DNA from: Christensenella sp. UBA7597
GTDB lineage: Bacteria > Bacillota > Clostridia > Christensenellales > Borkfalkiaceae
Length of the DNA stretch: 11,897 bases
Assembly (NCBI GenBank): GCA_002474405.1
Contig: DLQW01000050.1
Span: 18,441 to 30,337, forward strand
Direction of reading: 5' to 3'
Positions 7,401 through 11,897 of this stretch are shown here, piece by piece (position 1 is the first letter of the stretch; each line of letters begins with the position of its first letter). The notes beneath the pieces were generated by a model. It was not told the DNA's origin. It saw nothing but the letters and a program-made list of their open reading frames with translations, and did no database searches. The position numbers were made by a program, and so were the translations under genes.

Positions 7401-8144
7401 ATGACAAACGCCATAAACGCTTTTCTTGCGAACGCGGGAAAAGATTTCTACAAATGCTTTCTGGAAAACAGAAGCTATCTCCTCTATCTGAAAGGCTTGC
7501 GGAACACGCTTTTAATCGCTTTCGGTTCCTGTTTATTGGGACTGATCATCGGCATTGTGGTTACCTGCGTGCGCATTATCCCCAAAGACAAGCCGATTGC
7601 GAGGTTTTTCGATAAGGTTGCGGGATTGTACGTAACCGTCATTCGCGGGACGCCCGTGGTATTGCAGCTGTTTATCTGCTATTTCGTGATTTTAAAAAGC
7701 ATGAAATCGGCGAACTTTTTAGGGATTCCCGAAACGCGCGGCATTCCCGTGGCGATTATCGCGTTCGGGCTGAACAGCGGCGCGTATATGGCGGAAATTC
7801 TGCGCGGCGGAATCAATTCGGTGGACGCGGGACAGATGGAAGCGGGCAGAACGCTGGGGCTGACCTGGCTGCAGACGTTTACGAAAATCGTGCTGCCGCA
7901 GGCATTGAAAAGCGCCATTCCCACGATGTTCAACGAATTCATCACGCTGGTGAAAGAGACTTCCGTGGCGGGGTATGTGGGCATTGTGGACCTGACGAAA
8001 ATTCAGACGTACATTACCGTGCAGACGATGCAGCTGTATATGCCCCTCTTTATCATTGCGGCGATATACCTGATTATCGTGCTGGGGTTGCAGCAAATAC
8101 AAAAAAGCATAGAAGCGAGGTTGAACAGAAGTGAACGCCACTGA
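7401..8144 (+). CDS. Polar amino acid ABC transporter, permease
   Basis: The 247-residue membrane subunit belongs to the His/Glu/Gln/Arg/opine permease family. It has hydrophobic segments at about 33-58, 75-98, 115-135 and 212-232. The family motif [10 protein letters not shown] stands at 82-91. The cytoplasmic coupling (EAA) loop [14 protein letters not shown] begins at 147 and ends with VLPQ around 167, the surface that docks on the ATPase. The length matches the family. AAGGA lies 9 nt before the ATG. It overlaps the ATPase gene by 14 nt, so the two are translationally coupled. A single permease gene implies a homodimeric channel. Confidence 0.93.
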   Translation: MTNAINAFLANAGKDFYKCFLENRSYLLYLKGLRNTLLIAFGSCLLGLIIGIVVTCVRIIPKDKPIARFFDKVAGLYVTVIRGTPVVLQLFICYFVILKSMKSANFLGIPETRGIPVAIIAFGLNSGAYMAEILRGGINSVDAGQMEAGRTLGLTWLQTFTKIVLPQALKSAIPTMFNEFITLVKETSVAGYVGIVDLTKIQTYITVQTMQLYMPLFIIAAIYLIIVLGLQQIQKSIEARLNRSERH

Positions 8145-9054
8145 AACGGATTGCATTGTAAACGTAGACAACATCTATAAAAATTTCGGCGCGCTGCAGG
8201 TGCTGAAAGGCGTATCGTGCCGCGTGAAAAAAGGCGAAAGAATCGTTCTGATCGGTCCTTCGGGGAGCGGCAAAAGCACGCTGCTTCGCTGTATGAATCT
8301 GCTGGAAAAACCGACGTACGGAGAAGTGTGGCTGGACGGGAAGCTGGTAACGCCCGTGGACCCCTATCTGCACCAGGAAATCATTGAAAAATCGAAAACG
8401 TACGCGAAGATGCTTGCGGCGGGCGAGATTGAAAAAAGCGAACTGGTGCATGAAATCAAAGCGAAAGATCTGCTGCACGAAAAGCACGAAGGCGCCGAAT
8501 ACAAAAAGGCGATAAAGACTTTGTACAAAGAAAACGTGATAGATATCAATCTGGCACGCAGAAAAATGGGCATGGTGTTTCAGCATTTCAATTTGTTCAA
8601 CAACCTGACCGTGATGCAGAACATGACTCTGGCGCCCGTGAAGCTGAAGCTGAAAACAAAGGAAGAAGCCGAGGAAAGCGCGCTGAAGCTGCTGCAGAGA
8701 ATCGGGCTGGGGGATAAAAAAGACGTATACCCCTCCACTCTTTCCGGCGGACAGAAACAGCGTATCGCCATTGTGCGGTCTTTGAACATGAACCCCGAAG
8801 TGATGCTTTTCGACGAGCCGACTTCGGCGCTGGACCCCGAAATGGTGGGCGAAGTTCTGGCGCTGATGAAAGATCTTGCCGCCGACGGCATGACGATGGT
8901 TGTGGTTACGCACGAGATGGGGTTTGCGCGGGAAGTGGCTTCGAAAGTTTTGTTTATGGACGGCGGCGTTATCCGCGAGGAAGGCGCGCCCGAACAGATT
9001 TTCTCCGCGCCGAAAGACGAGCGCCTGAAAGAATTTTTATCGAAGGTGCTGTAA
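8131..9054 (+). CDS. Polar amino acid ABC transporter, ATP-binding protein with an extra insertion
   Basis: This ATPase powers the importer. It starts at a GTG overlapping the permease end, with GAGG 10 nt upstream. Motifs: Walker [10 protein letters not shown] (42-50), Q-loop Gln 151 in MVFQHFNLF, signature LSGGQ (204-208), Walker B VMLFDEP (224-230, catalytic Glu 229), D-loop SALD, switch His 261. All catalytic residues are intact. At 307 residues it is about 60 longer than GlnQ/HisP-type relatives (usually near 240-250). The excess sits between the strand ending in LDGKLV (about 73) and RRKMGMVFQ (143): a Lys/Glu-rich, probably helical segment. There is no stop or frameshift around it, so it looks like a real family feature or lineage-specific domain. 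The C-terminus ends soon after the core, with no ACT/NIL-type regulatory domain. Confidence 0.94.
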   Translation: MNATETDCIVNVDNIYKNFGALQVLKGVSCRVKKGERIVLIGPSGSGKSTLLRCMNLLEKPTYGEVWLDGKLVTPVDPYLHQEIIEKSKTYAKMLAAGEIEKSELVHEIKAKDLLHEKHEGAEYKKAIKTLYKENVIDINLARRKMGMVFQHFNLFNNLTVMQNMTLAPVKLKLKTKEEAEESALKLLQRIGLGDKKDVYPSTLSGGQKQRIAIVRSLNMNPEVMLFDEPTSALDPEMVGEVLALMKDLAADGMTMVVVTHEMGFAREVASKVLFMDGGVIREEGAPEQIFSAPKDERLKEFLSKVL

Positions 9055-9110
9055 GACGTTTCTGACGGAATATAATTTGCAGAGCCGTTTAACAAAAAAT
9101 TATGCTTATG

Positions 9111-9151
9111 ACCGAAAAGCTCACGGAAAAAATTTCCGTGAGCTTTTCGGT
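9111..9151. terminator. Near-perfect palindrome, bidirectional terminator of the importer operon
   Basis: Positions 9111-9129 and 9133-9151 form a 19-bp perfect stem with an AAA loop. The GC core (GCTCACGG and its complement) is flanked by AAAA on one side and TTTT on the other, so either strand gives a hairpin with a short U-tract. It lies 57 nt after the ATPase stop and between convergent units: the importer operon on plus and the former tRNA gene on minus. Confidence 0.75.
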
Positions 9152-9181
9152 ATCGTCTGAAAGCGCGATTTTAAAATTTTC

Positions 9182-9200
9182 TGCGGAAACCGAATCCGCA
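9182..9200 (-). terminator. Weak hairpin downstream of the tRNA remnant
   Basis: TGCGGA (9182-9187) and TCCGCA (9195-9200) form a 6-bp stem read on minus downstream of the tRNA 3' end. The nearest U run (TTTT) starts only after GAAAA, so it is at best a weak terminator left from the original tRNA transcription unit. Confidence 0.3.
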
Positions 9201-9232
9201 TGGAAACGGCGCTTTACAAAACGCGGTTTATC

Positions 9233-9276
9233 TGGTACTCCCGACGAGAATCGAACTCATAATTGTCCCTTAGGAG
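9233..9276 (-). tRNA. tRNA-Arg(CCU) 3' fragment, attachment site of an integrative element
   Basis: Read on minus, the 44 nt fold as the 3' part of a tRNA: anticodon loop CTCCTAA (9270-9276, anticodon CCU), anticodon-stem 3' strand GGGAC, variable AATT, T-arm ATGAG-TTCGATT-CTCGT, acceptor 3' strand CGGGAGT, discriminator A and CCA (9233-9235). The arrangement matches E. coli argW as I remember it, including the four-base variable loop. The expected 5' strand of the anticodon stem (GTCCC) and the acceptor start ACTCCCG are absent upstream, so this is not a functional gene. A detached tRNA 3' end at a composition change is what integration by a tyrosine recombinase into a tRNA gene leaves behind. 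The intact gene should lie at the far end of the element, to the right. Confidence 0.75.
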
Positions 9277-9339
9277 TCGATTCTGAGCCACCAAATTGCC
9301 TCAAAATAGGCATTTTTCTTGCAAATCGCGCACTTTTTT

Positions 9340-9370
9340 GTGTATTTTGCGTCTATTTTAGTCTATTTTT
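9340..9370 (+). repeat. Three tandem GTsTATTTT repeats near the att site
   Basis: GTGTATTTTGC (9340-9350), GTCTATTTTA (9351-9360) and GTCTATTTTT (9361-9370) repeat with a 10-11 bp period, one helical turn, so all copies face the same side of the DNA. They lie about 65-95 bp from the tRNA fragment. Confidence 0.55.
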
Positions 9371-9409
9371 TGCGTTTCAAACAGTAAATTTCATATCTTT
9401 TAGCAATTT

Positions 9410-9440
9410 CTATGCCAAAAACTATGCCAAAACTATGCTG
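9410..9440 (+). repeat. Tandem CTATGCCAAAA repeats near the att site
   Basis: CTATGCCAAAAA (9410-9421), CTATGCCAAAA (9422-9432) and a decayed third copy CTATGCTG (9433-9440), with a period of 11-12 bp. They lie on the element side of the attachment site and do not match a coding feature. Confidence 0.6.
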
Positions 9441-9532
9441 TTTTGAAACTAAGGGTTGGAGTTATCCGCCTATAATAGTATCACTCTTTTTAACTGCTAT
9501 CAAGTTCATGGACTTAGGATAATTTTTCGCCC

Positions 9533-10444
9533 CTATTCATGAATATCAAGCACGTTCAGAATTCTTTTGAATGTGTCCTGACCATCAAGGCAAGTATCTC
9601 TAAGCCAACCTTTCTCTTGATTCCAGTTTGCAAGTCCACGATAATAGAAAGACTTCTTAGAGTCTTCTATAATGAAAGGAATGATATTAAACCTGAGACA
9701 TTCTTTCAAGGCAATCAATCTGCCGACTCTTCCGTTTCCGTCTTGGAACGGGTGAATATATTCAAAGTCGGCGTGAAGTTCGATAATGTCGTCGATTGTT
9801 ATATTGCTTTTAGAGTTGAAATTCGTAACGAGTTTATCCATCGCTTTATGGACTTCGCTCGGCTTGCAAGTTTCTCTTCCACCGACGGTATTTGCTCGCT
9901 TCTTATAATCTCCAACGGCAAACCAATCAAGAGATGAATCCTTAGTTCCTTGTTTCAATAGCAAATGAAGATGCTTGATAATATCTTCGCTCAAAGGCTC
10001 TAATGCCTTATCGATTACGTAATCGATTGCGCGGAAATGATTGCTTGTTTCGATAATATCGTCAACCGGAATACCGTCGCCGACGTCAATCGTTCTTGTT
10101 TCAAAAATCAATCTTGTTTGATCTTCCGTAAGTTTTGAACCTTCGATATGATTAGAGTTATAGGTCATTCTGACTTGTAATTCATGATAAAGTCCGCCGG
10201 AAATTTTGGCTTTTTTTTCTTCACGCAGAATTTGTAAAATGTGATTATCGCAAACCTCTCTGAACAAATCATCAGGACCACAATGCAAAAAATCTGCTAT
10301 TTTGACAAGAACGTTATTTGCAATTTTTTCACCCTTTGAAATTTTGGCTATAGTTCTGGATGATATGCCGAGTTTTGTAGTTAAATCAGATTTGGTTAAA
10401 CCAATTTCATTGAGCTTATTTTCTAATGCCTTATAAGAATACAT
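9533..10444 (-). CDS. HTH-Fic protein (predicted AMP-transferase with built-in inhibitory helix)
   Basis: The 303-residue protein has an N-terminal XRE/Cro-type helix-turn-helix (about residues 5-60, with LTKSDLTTKLGISSRTIAKI) and a C-terminal Fic domain. Fic enzymes typically transfer AMP from ATP onto a target protein hydroxyl. The catalytic motif HPFQDGNGRVGR (231-242) is complete: catalytic His 231, Asp 235 for metal, Arg 239 and Arg 242 for phosphates. A class II inhibitory motif, S-NHI-EG (Ser 97 to Gly 102, Glu 101), lies before the Fic core, so activity should be self-restrained. AAGGAGG (10456-10450) is 5 nt from the ATG. No separate antitoxin gene is adjacent. The DNA-binding domain together with the promoter repeats suggests autoregulation. 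It is the first gene inside the element. Its target is unknown. Confidence 0.93.
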   Translation of the reverse strand: MYSYKALENKLNEIGLTKSDLTTKLGISSRTIAKISKGEKIANNVLVKIADFLHCGPDDLFREVCDNHILQILREEKKAKISGGLYHELQVRMTYNSNHIEGSKLTEDQTRLIFETRTIDVGDGIPVDDIIETSNHFRAIDYVIDKALEPLSEDIIKHLHLLLKQGTKDSSLDWFAVGDYKKRANTVGGRETCKPSEVHKAMDKLVTNFNSKSNITIDDIIELHADFEYIHPFQDGNGRVGRLIALKECLRFNIIPFIIEDSKKSFYYRGLANWNQEKGWLRDTCLDGQDTFKRILNVLDIHE

Positions 10445-10460
10445 ATCTGCCTCCTTATTT

Positions 10461-10520
10461 CTTTACTTATTATACCACAATAAAAGCAAAAAGTAAAGAT
10501 AAAACAGAAAAAAAGTAAAG
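10461..10520. repeat. Three copies of AAGTAAAG/CTTTACTT around the Fic promoter (candidate operator)
   Basis: CTTTACTT at 10461-10468 and AAGTAAAG at 10491-10498 and 10513-10520 (plus-strand spelling). The first abuts the -10 at the predicted transcription start, the second covers the -35, and the third lies 22 bp further upstream. The first and second are inverted and 30 bp apart (about three helical turns). The layout suits repression by the HTH domain of the Fic protein itself. Confidence 0.6.
10469..10497 (-). promoter_or_regulatory. Promoter of the HTH-Fic gene
   Basis: On minus: TTTACT (10497-10492), a 17-bp spacer, and TATAAT (10474-10469) preceded by TGG, giving an extended -10. It starts transcription about 18 nt before the Fic start codon. 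Confidence 0.8.
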
Positions 10521-10521
10521 A

Positions 10522-10785
10522 CTTCATATTTTATTGCCTTTCGTTGTTGCTGTTGTAGCACAAATCAGCGGCAATAGCAACTACCGCGAAAAATAGCACT
10601 TAAAATCTTTATGTTTACTGATTGAGTCAGACTCGAAAGAGTATGGCTTTTTTCTTTTTACGGCACTATTTTTCTCTCAAAGCAAGTTTGTAGTTGCTAT
10701 TGCCCATTGCAACATAATTTACAAATCAAATGAGTTTCGACCCGTGCTACTTTGCCCCTGCCGAAAGGCAAAATAAAATATGGAG
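10522..10785. repeat. Pair of diverged inverted leader copies between the Fic gene and the ardA operon
   Basis: Blocks on the left recur as reverse complements on the right in mirrored order: CTTCATATTTTA 10522-10533 with TAAAATATGGAG 10774-10785 (one mismatch), TTGCCTTTCG 10534-10543 with CGAAAGGCAA 10762-10771, GTAGCAC 10555-10561 with GTGCTAC 10744-10750, a 15-bp block 10570-10584 with 10690-10704 (perfect), and GAAAAATAG 10588-10596 with CTATTTTTC 10666-10674. The outer right blocks end in the ribosome binding site of the 10799 gene. The region is either two divergent copies of one 5' leader or one long structured element. I see no gene in it, and no good promoter for the plus-strand operon either. 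Confidence 0.75.
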
Positions 10786-10798
10786 GTATTCCAGAAAA

Positions 10799-11071
10799 AT
10801 GAAAAAAGTTGTTTACTCAATCAAGAAAGTCAGAGGCGACTCTGACAGCAAGATTTCCGGTCTCGGATTTCTTAACGATGAAGGAACGTTGCTATGCAAG
10901 TGCGTTTCAAAAACAGGCAAACGTTATACAAGAGCGTTTGATGAAGTTGAACAGCATTGTCACCCTATAATCGGAAAAGAAAACGAGTTCAAAGGTTACG
11001 TAACTATGTATTACGAATACGACGGCAGAGATATCGAAGTCGAATATTCGGTATGGTATAAAACGGTATAA
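10799..11071 (+). CDS. Hypothetical small protein of the mobile element (first gene of the ardA operon)
   Basis: The 90-residue product is not one I recognise. The frame is open from an ATG at 10730, but GGAGGT (10782-10787) sits 11 nt before the ATG at 10799, which I take as the start. The N-terminus is basic (MKKVVYSIKKVR), the middle has a small Cys pair (LLCKC) and a His/Cys cluster (QHCHP), and the C-terminal third is acidic and rich in Tyr with alternating hydrophobic residues suggesting beta strands. No membrane segment or signal is seen. The stop codon overlaps the next gene's ribosome binding site. Its position at the head of an operon with ardA suggests a role in element establishment or host interaction, by context only. 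Confidence 0.75.
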   Translation: MKKVVYSIKKVRGDSDSKISGLGFLNDEGTLLCKCVSKTGKRYTRAFDEVEQHCHPIIGKENEFKGYVTMYYEYDGRDIEVEYSVWYKTV

Positions 11072-11083
11072 GGAGTAAGAAAA

Positions 11084-11290
11084 ATGGCTGAATATCAACA
11101 CTTTGACGGTGAAACCTACATTACTTTCAATATTGTTTACACAACCGAAAAAGAAGTTCAACTTGCTGTTACGAATCGTGGCAAAATAAGCGTTCTGACC
11201 TACGACTTATACGAAGATAAAAACGGCAAGTATTTTGAATACGGTTGCAACTATGAAAGAATTTATATCGAAGATTTTGAGGTAATGTGA
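11084..11290 (+). CDS. Hypothetical small acidic protein of the mobile element
   Basis: A 68-residue product with no motif I recognise. AAGGAG begins in the stop codon of the gene before and lies 8 nt from the ATG; the stop is 1 nt from the ardA start. It is acidic and strikingly rich in Tyr, Phe and Glu, with alternating polar and hydrophobic residues suggesting a small beta sheet. Its aromatic and acidic make-up loosely resembles that of its upstream neighbour. It is too small to be an enzyme. An accessory or anti-defence role is possible from context only. The tight packing supports it being a real gene. Confidence 0.75.
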   Translation: MAEYQHFDGETYITFNIVYTTEKEVQLAVTNRGKISVLTYDLYEDKNGKYFEYGCNYERIYIEDFEVM

Positions 11291-11291
11291 A

Positions 11292-11840
11292 ATGAAAGGA
11301 AATATTAGTATTGTTATAGGATCTTGGGGTTCATACAACGAATGTAACGAAAGAGCGTTAGGCTCAAAATGGCTCGACCTTTCGGACTATTCCGATTGGG
11401 ACGAAATTGTAGAAGAACTTAAAAAAGAAGGCTTTGAACTTGACGGTATCGACGAAGAACTGTTTATACAAGACGTCGAAGGTATCGAAGACCGTTCTGT
11501 GAATTGGGATTACGTCAACCCCGAAACGTTGTTTAATACGCTGAAAGAATCGGGAGTATTAGATAACGATTACAAATATAAAGTCTTTTCTGCTTTTCTC
11601 GAAGTTCGTTGTTACGATGATTTTGAAGAAAAAGTCAATTCCCGTGGCGAACATTGGGATGACAATATTAACTTGTGGCAAGGTTACGACTGGGAAGAAT
11701 ACGGCGACGAAATGCTTGCCAACTGCTGCTACGATATACCCGAAGAAATAAAGGATTTTATCGACCTTGAACGCTATGGTAGATACTGCGGCGAAGAATA
11801 CCTGCAAGAATACAGCGACGGCTTAATCGAAATACAATAA
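11292..11840 (+). CDS. ardA: ArdA-type antirestriction protein
   Basis: The 182-residue product matches the ArdA family, DNA mimics that occupy the DNA-binding groove of type I restriction-modification enzymes and so protect incoming mobile DNA. Visible family features are the N-terminal strand and YNE motif (IVIGSWGSYNE, 7-17), the KWLDLSDYSDWDEI stretch (26-39), ELFIQDVEGI, and the C-terminal FIDLERYGRY followed by a short strand ending IEI. About 48 of 182 residues are Asp or Glu against about 15 basic ones, as expected for a DNA mimic. It is slightly longer than Tn916 ArdA (about 166). GAGG lies 9 nt before the ATG, inside the preceding gene. Presence of ardA supports a conjugative or otherwise transferred element. 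Confidence 0.88.
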   Translation: MKGNISIVIGSWGSYNECNERALGSKWLDLSDYSDWDEIVEELKKEGFELDGIDEELFIQDVEGIEDRSVNWDYVNPETLFNTLKESGVLDNDYKYKVFSAFLEVRCYDDFEEKVNSRGEHWDDNINLWQGYDWEEYGDEMLANCCYDIPEEIKDFIDLERYGRYCGEEYLQEYSDGLIEIQ

Positions 11841-11853
11841 GGAGTTAAAAACT

Positions 11854-11897
11854 ATGAATATTACAACAGAAAATAAAAAACAAAAAGCAATCGAACT
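11854..11897 (+). CDS. 5' end of a further gene of the ardA operon (partial, runs off right edge)
   Basis: An ATG at 11854, with AAGGAG at 11839-11844 nine nt upstream, opens MNITTENKKQKAIE and continues past the window end. The gap to the ardA stop is 13 nt, so it belongs to the same operon. Too short to identify. Confidence 0.6.
   Translation, partial: MNITTENKKQKAIE

Larger units (their letters stand above)
9277..9532. other. Non-coding AT-rich end of the integrative element
   Basis: No credible gene lies between the tRNA fragment and the Fic gene. The stretch is AT-rich and holds two clusters of short tandem repeats (9340-9370 and 9410-9440) close to the attachment site, a position where arm-type integrase or excisionase sites are usually found. 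No promoter with proper spacing was seen. Confidence 0.5.

Noticed and set aside
6473..7414. Minus-strand frame of 313 codons opposite the binding-protein gene
   Set aside because: Antisense shadow of a clear family 3 binding protein with its own promoter and ribosome binding site.
9111..9151. Palindrome considered as an insertion-sequence end or target site
   Set aside because: Position after an operon and A-tract/U-tract arms are explained by a bidirectional terminator; no transposase or flanking duplication is seen.
9410..9440. Short repeats considered as a CRISPR array
   Set aside because: Units of 11-12 bp are directly adjacent with no unique spacers.
9102..9446. Open frame of 114 codons on plus
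   Set aside because: It runs through the terminator palindrome and the tRNA-Arg fragment, has no ribosome binding site, and its sequence reads as translated non-coding DNA.
10614..10660. T-rich run after ACTC-GAAA-GAGT considered as a terminator
   Set aside because: The stem is only 4 bp and several bases separate it from the T run, so it is too weak to call.
10730..10798. Upstream start for the 90-residue small protein
   Set aside because: No ribosome binding site precedes 10730, and the stretch is part of the inverted leader; GGAGGT at 10782 fits the ATG at 10799.

Overview
The window looks like chromosomal DNA of a low-to-moderate GC Bacillota (Clostridia-like) bacterium. The grounds are an AddB-type recombination nuclease in place of RecBCD, lipoproteins with type II signal peptides, AGGAG-type ribosome binding sites, and clear sigma-A promoters with extended -10 elements. 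I cannot assign a genus from the sequence.

Positions 1-9230 are GC-richer host backbone. On the minus strand, addB (9-3374) overlaps the first codons of the next gene, most likely addA, which runs off the left edge. A divergent promoter region of about 230 bp separates addB from an unrecognised lipoprotein gene (3608-4603) that ends in a strong terminator. A monocistronic MATE exporter follows (4772-6238). Next is a polar amino acid ABC importer operon: binding lipoprotein, permease and ATPase (6506-9054). A hairpin carrying an internal promoter lies after the binding-protein gene. The operon closes with a near-perfect 41-nt bidirectional palindrome. The ATPase carries an unusual charged insertion of about 55 residues between Walker A and the Q-loop.

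At 9233-9276, on the minus strand, lies the 3' part of a tRNA-Arg(CCU) gene, from anticodon loop to CCA, without its 5' half. This is the signature of a tyrosine-recombinase attachment site. From there rightward the DNA is visibly more AT-rich and carries accessory genes, so the right quarter of the window is read as one end of an integrative element. Its integrase and the intact tRNA-Arg would lie beyond the right edge.

The element segment holds tandem short repeats beside the att site, then a minus-strand HTH-Fic protein (9533-10444) with an intact AMPylation motif, its own inhibitory helix, and a promoter boxed by three copies of an 8-bp inverted/direct repeat. Next is a 260-bp intergenic region built from two diverged leader copies in inverted orientation. 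A tight plus-strand operon follows: two unrecognised small acidic/aromatic proteins, an ArdA-type antirestriction protein (11292-11840), and the start of another gene. The combination of Fic regulator, antirestriction protein and unknown small proteins suggests an establishment or anti-defence module. The inverted leader pair and the two small genes are the least explained parts of the window.
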